Positions 48,401 through 53,520 of a stretch of 64,000 nucleotides of DNA are shown piece after piece. The position numbers were made by a program, and so were the translations under genes. This DNA comes from Spodoptera frugiperda (Eukaryota; Arthropoda; Insecta; Lepidoptera; Noctuidae), in the NCBI RefSeq assembly GCF_023101765.2, contig NC_064216.1, positions 3,934,501 to 3,998,500 of the forward strand. The letters are read 5' to 3'. Positions within the stretch are counted from its first letter, which is position 1. Every line of letters starts with the position of its first letter. The notes beneath the pieces were generated by a model, which was given only the letters and a program-made list of their open reading frames with translations, was not told where the DNA came from and searched no databases.

Positions 48401-49592
48401 AGGTGATCCCGAAAACGTTTGCATCATTGGTCATGATGCTGGAGCAGTCAGTGTCACCCTTCATCTAATATCCTCATACTCAGCAGGACTGTTCCACAAA
48501 GCTATAGCAATGAGTGGAAACGCTTTATCACCAGAATCAGTGAACATAGCAAGGAAAGAAATAGTCACAGTTGATAAGGTCACAGCCGCCTTCAGTTGCT
48601 TTAGAAAACCAACTTACCAATTACTAGATTGTCTTCGAAGAGTACCAGATAATGCGCTTTTAGATATAGCTGGACCACTAGGTGAATGGAAACCTATTGT
48701 GGATGGAGGTTTCAGTAACATAACCAGTCCGTTTTTACCAGAGCTCCCTTCAAAACTATTCAAAGATGAGATTTTCTCCCCAGTCCCTCTTTTAGCTGGC
48801 TACACAAACATGGAAGACGGTCTTTTGCTAGAAAAAGATGAAAGTGGAGATTCAGGTATCAGTCAAAGGGAATTCGATTCGATGAGAGAAGAAATTATCC
48901 TTGCAGACATTACGGTAGACAACAGTTCATGCTTTACTAACCAACATCATATACAGGACGCTGTATCATTTTTCTATAAGCCAATCCCTCATACAACAAA
49001 TGAAACAGTATTGAGAAAGCTGTTTGTGGATTTTTACACTGACAAAACACATGGAGCTACTACTTACCAGTTAGCGAGACACATCTGCCCACACGCTCCA
49101 GTATACCTCTACAGATTCGACTTAAAGCCCTTTTCTGACATTGCAAATGAGGGTCTTCCAGAATGGATCGGTGTTCCACATAATTTCGACCTTATCTACA
49201 CCTTTGGCATGCCTTATTTAGCTCTACCAGAAGACCTAAGCAAATGGGACTACAGAGACAAAAGCATATCAGAAATCATAATGAGGATGTGGTCCAATTT
49301 CGCTTGGTACTCAAATCCTACGAATTCAGGAGTGATTATCGATTGGCAGACTTACGAATTGGAGAGGCCTGGGTACTTGATCATTGACAGAGCCAATTTC
49401 ACGATGAGCACTCCAGCTACAATTAATTACAAAGCTTTTGAATTTTGGACGGATTTTTATCCGAAAGTCGTGGAAATTGGGACGAAGTGTTGTAAAGAGA
49501 TCACGGACGATTCTGGCACGATATCTATATTCTCATCGGAAATCGTACATCGTATATTATTACTGTATTGTAGTTTAATTTTACTGTCATAA
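27070..49592 (+). CDS. secreted/GPI-type carboxylesterase-fold protein, catalytically dead (Ser to Asp)
   Basis: Spliced from 27070-27478, 47637-47743 and 48261-49592, it gives 615 residues, a normal length for the type-B carboxylesterase/cholinesterase family. Residues 1-17 form a signal peptide. Family landmarks follow in order: VGIPYAQPP (48-56), Cys86 and SEDCLFLNVYVP with Cys127 (the usual first disulfide), VWFHGGDF oxyanion-hole region (147-154), VSVAYRLNIFGF, GNFGLHDQVASLHWVKNNI and FGGDPENVCIIGHDAGA. In that last motif the nucleophile-elbow Ser is Asp231 (consensus G-E-S-A-G). The acid region reads GYTNMEDG (Glu357/Asp358) and the His is kept (GVPHNFDL, His479). Five N-glycosylation sequons are seen (N78, N325, N393, N419, N551). 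The last 16 residues are hydrophobic after small residues near 590, fitting a GPI-anchor signal. Hydrolysis is therefore unlikely; a binding or adhesion role, as in neuroligin, gliotactin or glutactin relatives, is inferred. The exact subfamily is not established. Confidence 0.93.
28045..28300 (-). repeat. family C SINE, near complete
   Basis: 'aggcagaggtgcacattacg gcacgtaatgccgctataca', 'ataagatgtgagcctattgcc', 'ctccgtgctactaatgaaa', then the head 'cccgacccgggaatcaaacc cgagaccccttg' and 'cttgcgaccaacgagg'. It lies in esterase intron 1. Confidence 0.85.
28591..28803 (+). repeat. family B repeat
   Basis: 'gtataagccggtaaacgaca cgacggatcacctcatggta agcaatcgccgtcgtccatg', then 'gcgttacaagagcgttgccg', 'cacaacgcaatcgttgtttt acg' and 'gtgccgaaacatggctccca cactta'. 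It has an internal deletion of the 'ggggattgggaag' part. Confidence 0.8.
30355..30500 (-). repeat. degraded family D SINE
   Basis: 'gtgtgtttacaaaacataca agttcacatacatatgacac' corresponds to the reverse complement of the family D tail ('gtgtatgtgaacttgtatgt ttgtaaacgca'). The head is replaced by 'gaatcgtgcgaaaatcggac cc', too decayed for pol III boxes. Confidence 0.45.
30850..30895 (+). repeat. family L fragment
   Basis: 'gactagcttttgcccgcgtc ttcgcttgcgttaag' is the conserved start of family L; the rest is missing. Confidence 0.6.
31575..31780 (+). repeat. family R repeat
   Basis: 'aatatgtataaagctgaaaa gtttgttcgttcgtttgttt gtttgtttgaacgcgctaaa ctccggaactattggtccga', then 'ggctataaaacttcacacta cgatcaatagcagccgacca gagcggatgaaaccacg'. 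A small AAT run precedes it (31567). Confidence 0.7.
33070..33135 (+). repeat. family T SINE remnant
   Basis: 'ggcgcccgcttctcatgcaa ataccaatgtgactttactt tttccgagttttaagtactt' is family T in head-to-tail orientation with the B-box region deleted between 'catgca' and 'taccaatgt'. Confidence 0.6.
33185..33305 (-). pseudogene. possible C-terminal fragment of a non-LTR retrotransposon ORF (C2H2-finger-like)
   Basis: On the minus strand one frame reads GRTFVNKGGFASHMRAHD followed shortly by a stop. It resembles the second half of a C2H2 finger (GRTF-x(n)-SHMRAH), as seen at the C-termini of some LINE ORF2 proteins. The cysteine pair in front has been lost. The downstream sequence, containing 'gccgaaaccggcatggaagg', looks like a repeat tail. 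It could be a stray finger of another kind. Confidence 0.3.
33465..33812 (+). repeat. two head-to-tail family R copies
   Basis: Copy one: 'ctgaagagtttgtttgtttg tttgaacgcgttaattcctg gaactactagtcc' to 'gacgctatgactaataggag ccgag' (33465-33612). Copy two: from about 33640, 'aactgctgtaccaatttaaa' and 'gttggatagtctatttattg agaaaggtcataggctatat' to 'ggtgaaatcgcggggaagta gctagt' (33812). Confidence 0.65.
34285..34485. mobile_element. family M MITE, left end lost
   Basis: The body 'agcacgcatctttccatata aaaaacgtagcttagctgag tctatttccaccagtgctat' and the right terminal repeat 'gtagcataacacatctctgg tggg' match the complete copy at 37208-37444. The left terminal repeat is not recognisable. Confidence 0.7.
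34885..35065 (+). repeat. family B repeat, 3' truncated
   Basis: 'gatataagccggtaaacgag ctgacggatcacctgatggt acgcaatcgctgccgcccat ggaaacccgaaacaccagag gcgttacaagtgcgttgccg g', then 'gagaatcgaggattgggaag gggggtaattggtaac', where it ends. Confidence 0.85.
35170..35330 (-). repeat. family C SINE body
   Basis: 'cccgaaggcataggcacagg tatacattatggcactttac gtcac', 'gaagtcacatgtaataaggt gtgaccggtgtgccatatat', 'actccgtgctactaatt'. The tRNA-like head is missing. Confidence 0.7.
36510..36585 (-). repeat. family C SINE head
   Basis: 'ttgacttcgaacccgagacc tcttacccggtagtcgtact tacgtgaccacttgaccaaa' is the reverse complement of a tRNA-like head. Confidence 0.6.
36720..36895 (-). repeat. family D SINE
   Basis: 'tgcccacactctgattttat cctgtgtcatgggtgcgttt acaac', 'acacccagatccgaaacagc', 'gttgctcattgcgggaattg aaccccctacacgttacgtg gcagccagttgcctagccac cgcgctaaccgtg'. 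Nearly full length, with a mutated B-box (GGTTCAATTCC). Confidence 0.8.
37208..37444. mobile_element. family M MITE, complete
   Basis: The left end 'ttctaccagagatgtgcaat' is inverted at the right end 'tagtacatctctggtgg'. The interior has 'catccatagcacgctttgtt' and 'aacatagctgagctgagtct atttgcaccag'. It is about 237 bp with no coding capacity. A 20-20 family member set (34285, 38953, 39788, 45480) shares the body. Confidence 0.75.
38045..38935 (+). mobile_element. Tc1/mariner-type transposon, internally deleted and frameshifted
   Basis: Terminal inverted repeats of 28 bp: the left CAGGGTTTTTCAACAAGAAC and its partner AAGGGTATTTCAACAAGAAC on the minus strand at the right end, each followed by TTTGTTTT. 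TA dinucleotides at 38043-38044 and 38936-38937 are the expected target duplication. The element is 891 bp, shorter than the roughly 1.2-1.3 kb of intact relatives, because the centre of the transposase is missing. It lies in esterase intron 1, 17 bp from a family M MITE. Confidence 0.92.
38149..38829 (+). pseudogene. broken Tc1/mariner-type transposase
   Basis: Coding remnants fall in three frames. 38149-38373 starts MATMNSISLKNCIKIIQIHY, a helix-turn-helix start. 38316-38580 carries the second DNA-binding part, with QQLGLSKSTTWRILHKDL. 38580-38826 carries the start of the DDE core, with FSDEAHFF supplying the first Asp, then SENPKAIIEKPLHAQRVTVW and CAMWSGGVI. After GGVI the sequence jumps to a C-terminal block, ERINICQRGPGGHLSDIIFH. 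The region that should hold the second Asp and the final Glu/Asp is deleted. It therefore cannot catalyse transposition, but its ends could in principle be moved in trans. Confidence 0.88.
38953..39288. mobile_element. family M MITE, long copy
   Basis: Left end 'ccaccatgagatgtgctatg tagctatgc'; right end 'gcagcatagcacatctgagg tgg', an inverted repeat with one mismatch in the first 19. The interior includes 'catagcacgcgtctttccgt' and 'atctgtttccaccagtgcta'. At about 336 bp it is the longest copy. Confidence 0.75.
39788..40096. mobile_element. family M MITE
   Basis: Left 'tttccacgagagcttagcat agctcg', right 'acgtagcatggcacatcttt gatgg'. The interior contains 'tagcacgcatccataaaaca' and 'acttagctgagtccatttcc acc'. 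The ends are more diverged than in the 37208 copy. Open frames around 40013-40339 overlap it and are not genes. Confidence 0.65.
40474..40620 (+). repeat. family A repeat
   Basis: 'ataatcatctaattgcttat cccgctttgagtgaggcgtg agggaatgtcagactcttac tgactaaaaaccaccccgtt cc', then 'gccggagccccggtaacctg ttacgttgtccgcagctccg gat'. Confidence 0.85.
41265..41440 (+). repeat. family D SINE with intact pol III-type boxes
   Basis: 'gactgcacgattggcgcggt ggctgggcaactgactgccg tgcgacgtgtagcgggttcg attcccgcacggagcaactc', then 'gtttcgagtctgggtgtcat gtgtatgtgaacttgtatgt' and 'aacgcacccacgacacagga gaaaatcc'. The A-box-like TGGCGCGGTGG and B-box GGTTCGATTCC are spaced as in a tRNA-derived SINE. It is the best-preserved copy. 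Confidence 0.85.
41441..41632 (-). repeat. family T scrap joined to a family B repeat
   Basis: 'gaacactaatcaccatgctt gctcaa' (family T) runs straight from the family D tail and into a reversed family B: 'ctccccgattgaccaattt', 'ctccaaaaggccggcaacgc acttgtaacgcttctggtgt ttcggatgcccatgggtggc ggcgatta'. Three families are thus joined within about 370 bp. Confidence 0.75.
42225..42430 (-). repeat. family A repeat, long copy
   Basis: 'cgcgcgcacctcaaagatcc', 'ggcccagttaggctgatacc'-like sequence, 'gatccggagctgcagactat ttagcggatttaccgg', 'ggctcgaaaagcaagagtag gaacg', 'gacactccctctcgcttcgc cca'. Reverse orientation. Confidence 0.85.
42912..43080 (-). repeat. family C SINE
   Basis: 'cccgaagacgtaccttgaga tgcacattacggcacgtaat gccgctatac', 'gctataagtcccatgta', then a deletion to 'gctgagaatttcc' and 'ctgactcgggtatcgaataa gacac'. 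A short reversed body piece (cacctctgcccttcgtgg) follows at 43178-43215. Confidence 0.75.
43709..43821. repeat. 20-bp minisatellite, five to six units
   Basis: Units begin at 43709, 43729, 43749, 43769, 43789 and 43809 (last partial), exactly 20 bases apart. Each starts TCACG/TCACA/TCATG followed by A-rich 'taaata' and a variable half; consensus TCACGTAAATAACGRTATMC. It ends 25 bases before a family A repeat. Confidence 0.9.
43846..43987 (-). repeat. family A repeat
   Basis: 'ctgcggactacctagcggtt taccggctcgaaaagaagta ggaacggggtggtttttagt cagtaagagtctgacactcc', 'ccaaggcgggagaagtcatc ggatgatcttccccg'. Confidence 0.9.
44450..44580 (-). repeat. family R repeat
   Basis: 'aactatagcctagccttcct cgataaatggactatctaaa ac', 'tcaaatcgaaccactagttt tagagataagcgcgttcaaa caaacaaactctt' is reversed family R. 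Confidence 0.7.
44655..44970 (-). repeat. family T SINE, fullest copy, tRNA-like head
   Basis: Read on the minus strand from 44970, it starts GTCGTGGTGGCCTAGAGGTT TAAGACGCCCG (A-box TGGCCTAGAGG). About 40 bases later it has the B-box GGTTCGAAACC, then a tRNA-unrelated body ending at the 'gccactaatgggctgttgat' end. The tRNA-derived origin is clear from the order and spacing of the two boxes. Confidence 0.85.
45480..45660. mobile_element. family M MITE, left part lost
   Basis: 'ccatagcacgcatctttcca tataaaaacatagtttagct gaatccgttttcaccagtgc', 'gaatatgattggtggaagcc aaacgcat', right end 'agcataacacatttctgatgg'. Confidence 0.7.
45993..46142 (+). repeat. family A repeat
   Basis: 'gggataatcatccaatgact tcttccgccttggacgaggc', 'agactcttactaactaaaga ccaccccgttcctactcctg cttttcgagcc', 'gtaaacccgctaggtagtcc gcagctccggg'. 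Confidence 0.9.
47637..47743 (+). CDS. esterase exon 2
   Basis: Bounded by the acceptor ...tttttccgcag and the donor agg|GTAATG. It codes for residues 137-172 (DFKVEGYPVFVWFHGGDFV and on to LVLKQR), the strand-loop carrying the oxyanion-hole HGG. The usual third Gly of HGGG is Asp153. Phase 0 at its end. Confidence 0.9.
47744..48260 (+). other. intron 2 of the esterase gene
   Basis: 517 bases, GTAATG...ttctgattccag. It contains a family C SINE body on the minus strand at about 48040-48190 ('aggcagccgtgcatattacg gcacgtgatgccgctatgca', 'ccatgctactactgacaaat'). Confidence 0.85.
48261..49592 (+). CDS. esterase exon 3
   Basis: It starts after ctgattccag with GTA ATA TTC (VIFVSVAYRLN) and codes for residues 173-615, the bulk of the alpha/beta-hydrolase core including GHDAGA (Asp231), the acid region, His479 and the hydrophobic C-terminus. 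It stops at TAA 49590-49592. No frameshift or internal stop is present, so the gene is intact despite the lost nucleophile. Confidence 0.93.
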   Translation, partial: VIFVSVAYRLNIFGFFSTLDNEASGNFGLHDQVASLHWVKNNIESFGGDPENVCIIGHDAGAVSVTLHLISSYSAGLFHKAIAMSGNALSPESVNIARKEIVTVDKVTAAFSCFRKPTYQLLDCLRRVPDNALLDIAGPLGEWKPIVDGGFSNITSPFLPELPSKLFKDEIFSPVPLLAGYTNMEDGLLLEKDESGDSGISQREFDSMREEIILADITVDNSSCFTNQHHIQDAVSFFYKPIPHTTNETVLRKLFVDFYTDKTHGATTYQLARHICPHAPVYLYRFDLKPFSDIANEGLPEWIGVPHNFDLIYTFGMPYLALPEDLSKWDYRDKSISEIIMRMWSNFAWYSNPTNSGVIIDWQTYELERPGYLIIDRANFTMSTPATINYKAFEFWTDFYPKVVEIGTKCCKEITDDSGTISIFSSEIVHRILLLYCSLILLS

Positions 49593-49712
49593 CGAAGGAA
49601 GGGATGTGAGAACACGGTTATTTTTGTATAGTCTATTGAAAGATGTATTTTAAGTACCAGTATTTCTTTAATACCAAATGAAATATTTACCTTCCAGAGA
49701 ATTATTCGTGCA

Positions 49713-49718
49713 AATAAA
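49713..49718 (+). terminator. poly(A) signal of the esterase gene
   Basis: AATAAA 121 bases after the stop codon, in a run 'gtgcaaataaaattcttaaa'. A normal distance for an insect 3' UTR. Confidence 0.7.
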
Positions 49719-49862
49719 ATTCTTAAAAAGTTTGACTTGTGGTTTGCTGTTGATCTTAATGTAATTTTTGTTTGATGTTCGAGTTATATTATGGTTAGGG
49801 CATCAAAATTATTCCCCAAAACATAGTAGACCAGAAGGCAGGTAAATTACAACATACAATTT

Positions 49863-49995
49863 CACATGCACATGACACCCACCCGAAACAACAATTTGTG
49901 GATCACACAAAGAGTTGCTCCGTGCGGGAATCGAACCCACTACACGTTATGCGGCAGCCGATTGCCCAGCCACCGCGCCAACAGTGCAGTCATAA
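49863..49995 (-). repeat. family D SINE
   Basis: 'catgcacatgacacccaccc gaaacaacaatttgtggatc acacaaagagttgctccgtg cgggaatcgaacccactaca' and 'gcccagccaccgcgccaaca gtgcag'. Intact B-box on the minus strand. It lies about 270 bases after the esterase stop. Confidence 0.85.
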
Positions 49996-50487
49996 TAATT
50001 GAAGGGCAAATTTCGTGCTCAGCACGGCACTTGACTAACGTCTTCTATACCTATGTTAAACAAAAAAACTGTCAAGGTCAAATAATGCATTTACTCGTAG
50101 ATTCGTCACGTCATACTCATAGCATATTAAATTATGTTTGTAGAACAACCGTGAACACGCGAGATTTCAAGTAACAGATTTATTTTTTGTAAATTACAAC
50201 GACGTTAATGCATTCATACATTTTATACGTCATCGGTTTATCGGAACAGTAATGGTAATGTGGAATTCTGAATCACTAACCGCTAGTTTTCCAGACCGTG
50301 ACTCAGTTTTTCAAAGAATTATTGGAACTAGTGGACAATATTTATACAGCACAAGCACGATAAACCTAAATCTAAAGTTGAAGAATGGTACTAAAAGTAA
50401 TATATCGTCATGATAGTGCAAATCTGTGCATCAATCATCACATAATACTGGGATTTTCAATAGCAATTCGCGTAAATTCATAACATT

Positions 50488-50745
50488 TTTTATGGTATAA
50501 GCCGGTAAACGAGCAGACGGATTACCTGATGGTAAGCAATCGCCGCTGCCCATGGATATCCGAAATACCAGAGGCGTTACAAGTGCGTTACCGTCTTTTT
50601 GGGGTCTAGGAATTTAAGGGGAATCGGGGATTGGGAAGATTGGAAAGGGGTGTAATTGGGCCTTCGGTAACCTCACTCACACAACAAAACACAACGCGAG
50701 CGTTGCTTCACGTCAGTTTTCTGTGAGGTCGTGGCATCATCCTAA
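50488..50745 (+). repeat. family B repeat, near complete
   Basis: 'ttttatggtataagccggta aacgagcagacggattacct gatggtaagcaatcgccgct gcccatgg', through 'gaatcggggattgggaagat tgg', to 'gcgttgcttcacgtcagttt tctgtgaggtcgtggcatca'. Confidence 0.9.
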
Positions 50746-51280
50746 GAAAGAAATAAAAATAGAGTCTTAAAATACGAGTAAGCACAATGAGAGAACCGTG
50801 TAAGTAAGACTATAAACTGCAGAAAACTAAAATAAGTTAAATAAAGCGTTTTACAGCCAGAACATTCGCCACGGAACTTTTAGTACTTAACTGAAACCTG
50901 AATTTGGCAGAGGCATTTCCTCGACAATTGTTTTTCTCTTTAAAACAAAATAAAATGCCAGCCAAAGACCTTAAATACCAGAAAAATCCGCTTCATGGCA
51001 TTTTTCCAGCTCCATATCTTTCTTTCTTCTGGCTTTTTACCAACTAGGTTGGAGTTGACACGAGATCTTAACTGATGGCTGTATATTAGTTTGAACGGCT
51101 ATCATCTGCCCTTTAGAAGTACTAACTGAACTAGTAGTATATTTCAGACCTTTTATCACGTATTCCACAGAAACGCGGGCGAAGTCGCTTGAAGAAGCTA
51201 GTGCTATATAAGTCCCATGTACCTAGTAGCTAGTCTTTCACCATACACTGTCTACAATTTCATTTCTAAATCCAAGCATA
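50746..51280. other. intergenic stretch with a family L scrap
   Basis: No gene. At 51171-51216 'cacagaaacgcgggcgaagt cgcttgaagaagctagt' is the reverse complement of a family L start. Confidence 0.5.
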
Positions 51281-51450
51281 CCTCCGGAGCTGCAGACTAT
51301 CTAGGGAGTTTACCGGGGTTCCAACTCGAAACGTAGGACTAGGAACGGGTGGTTTTTAGTCAGTAAGTGTCCAACAGTAGTAGAAAGTATCTCGCCTCGC
51401 TCAAGGCTGGAGAAGTCATTGAATGATTTTTCCCCTCGAAAAAAAACATA
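51281..51450 (-). repeat. family A repeat
   Basis: 'cctccggagctgcagactat ctagggagtttaccggggtt ccaactcgaaac', 'ggaacgggtggtttttagtc agtaagtgtcc', 'caaggctggagaagtcattg aatgatttttcccc'. Confidence 0.85.
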
Positions 51451-51901
51451 CCTACCTATCTGATCCCAAAATCAAAACTGAAAGCCTCTAGCATGGCATT
51501 CGATGATCCAATTTCGCATCACAAATGTAAACCAAAGTAAAATGTTTATTGGAAAAATAAATAGTACCAGTACATAACCTATTTCTAAACAATCGTTTTC
51601 GTGCCTGCTAACCATTAGTCACTAAACTTACGAACGCTCGTAACGTTTCAACCGTCAACCGCTGCGATAAACTGTAGGACGGCGTTTGGTTAATATTTCT
51701 GCACTCTATAAGTCTTAGAAAATGTTCGCTGGAATAAATATAATTGCTTTTGAAGTTAGGTCTGTGATGACGTTGATAATAAATCATTTTGTACCTTATG
51801 TCAGTGATGATGTAGAAATTAATGCATTTTCTACCTTATAACCACTACACAATAGTACACAAAATGGCATAGAGTGATGATAAAATTGATTGACTATTAT
51901 T

Positions 51902-52150
51902 TTTTATGGTGTAAGCCGGTAAACGAGCAGATATCACCTGATGGTAAGCAATCGCCACCGTCCATGAACACCCGAAACACCAAAAGTGTTACAAGTGCGT
52001 TGCCGGCCTTTTGGAGGTTAGGAATTTAAGGGTTGTTGGGGAATCGGGGATTGGGAAGATTGGGGGAGGTAATTGGGCTTCCGGTAACCTCACTCACACA
52101 ACAAAACACAGCGCAAGCGTTGTTTCACGACCGGTTTTATATCACCGGTT
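51902..52150 (+). repeat. family B repeat, near complete
   Basis: 'ttttatggtgtaagccggta aacgagcagatatcacctga tggtaagcaatcgccaccgt ccatgaac', 'ggttgttggggaatcgggga ttgggaagattgggggaggt', 'gcgcaagcgttgtttcacga'. Confidence 0.9.
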
Positions 52151-52659
52151 TTATCGTTTATCAGTCTTACACTTCCCTTCACCTTCCCCAGATAAAAAGA
52201 ACACATGAGCATTAACCATCTTTGGGGTAAAAATAAAATAAATCTTTGTAAGAGTCAATATCTGTCATAATAACAGAGTCAAGAAATGCGTCACAATTGA
52301 ACTTAAAACATTACTTATGAAAAATGGATCGACTTAACGAAAACTCATAATTTGATCATAAAATATTTAAGCAAAACTTTTACTGCATAATAAAAGTGAA
52401 TTCATGTCTTCAAAACATGGTCATGATATGATAGGTTATAAAAATAAGTGAATAGAGTTTGAATATATGAATTTTATTTGTCTAATATTATGAGGTTGCA
52501 ATTGTAGATATGCGATTTGCAGTGTTAATCTTAAAAGGCGTAGATTATGATAGCACATGTCATTAGAAATGTGCTACGCTTGTTAGAATAACAAATTGGC
52601 ACAATATTGCGCTTGTATTGGTGTCTAAGGTAAGTTGAGGTAAACTGCATCTTTTTACA

Positions 52660-52815
52660 TTATAAATGCAAAAGTTTATGTATGTTTGTTACTCTTTTCC
52701 AACCCAAATACGAGACGGATTTGAAGGAAATGTGGTAGAAAGATAGATTTATAGTCCATACTAACACATGAGGTAATTTTATTACCAGGGCACCCGGGCG
52801 AAGAAGCTGGTATCA
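52660..52815 (+). repeat. short dispersed repeat
   Basis: 'cattataaatgcaaaagttt atgtatgtttgttactcttt tccaacccaaatacgagacg gatttgaaggaaatgtggta', ending 'gggcacccgggcgaagaagc tggta'. It has the layout of a lepidopteran non-autonomous element whose tail is the CCGGGCGAAG end. The rest of 52151-52972 is gene-free. Confidence 0.5.
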
Positions 52816-52972
52816 TGGCATTCATCGTGAATTTTACGAGTTTTGTGCAACAGGAATAATACTATGAACCAAAATCCAACCTAAGAGTCCGAAACCCAAA
52901 AACTAAACCAACGAACCTGAGATTACTTGAAATCATTCGAGCAATGAGACAGTCAGAAGAATAGGTTGTTTT

Positions 52973-53270
52973 TTATGGTAGGTATAAGCCGGTAAACGAG
53001 TAGACGGATCACCTGATGGTAAGCAATCGCCGCCACCCATGGACACCCTAAATATCAAAGGCATGTTGGGGGTTTGGAATTTAAGGGTTGTTGAGAATCA
53101 GAGTTTGGGAAGGGGGTAATTGGTCCTCCACTAAAGTTAGCGGAGTGAATGAGGTCCGTCGCACAACGAATCACAACGCAAGCGTTGTTTCACGTCGGTT
53201 TTCTGTGCGGACGTGGTATCACTCTGGTCGAGCCGGCGCATTTATGTCGGAGAATGGCTCTCCCACACTT
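52973..53270 (+). repeat. family B repeat just upstream of the OBP gene
   Basis: 'ttatggtaggtataagccgg taaacgagtagacggatcac ctgatggtaagcaatcgccg ccacccatggacaccc' to 'ctggtcgagccggcgcattt atgtcggagaatggctctcc cacacttga'. It ends about 180 bases before the OBP start codon and so lies in the promoter-proximal region. Confidence 0.9.
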
Positions 53271-53360
53271 GACAGTATCATTCAGATATTTCATAGCCAC
53301 GACATAAAACTGATGCTAATATTACGGACTTATGAACATACAAATTGGATGTAATCGAAG

Positions 53361-53388
53361 TATAAATATGTAGTCTGAGATATAAAAA
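53361..53388 (+). promoter_or_regulatory. candidate TATA boxes of the OBP gene
   Basis: TATAAATA at 53361-53368 and TATAAAAA at 53381-53388 lie 91 and 71 bases before the start codon. Starts about 30 bases downstream would give short leaders of roughly 40-60 bases. Which one is used cannot be decided from sequence. Confidence 0.4.
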
Positions 53389-53451
53389 CAACAGTAGCTA
53401 AAGAAAAGCACTTAGATAGACTAGTACATAAACAAAATTAAAAGTAAAAAA

Positions 53452-53520
53452 ATGAAATCTCTTCTATTTGTATGTACAGTGCTCGTAGCGAATGGGATTG
53501 CCGCAAATGTAAATAGACAG
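53452..53520 (+). CDS. OBP exon 1
   Basis: ATG in 'aaaaaaatgaaatct', 23 codons, covering the signal peptide and first mature residues (NVNRQ). It ends cag|GTAATT. A short first exon coding mainly for the signal peptide is usual in OBP genes. Confidence 0.9.
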
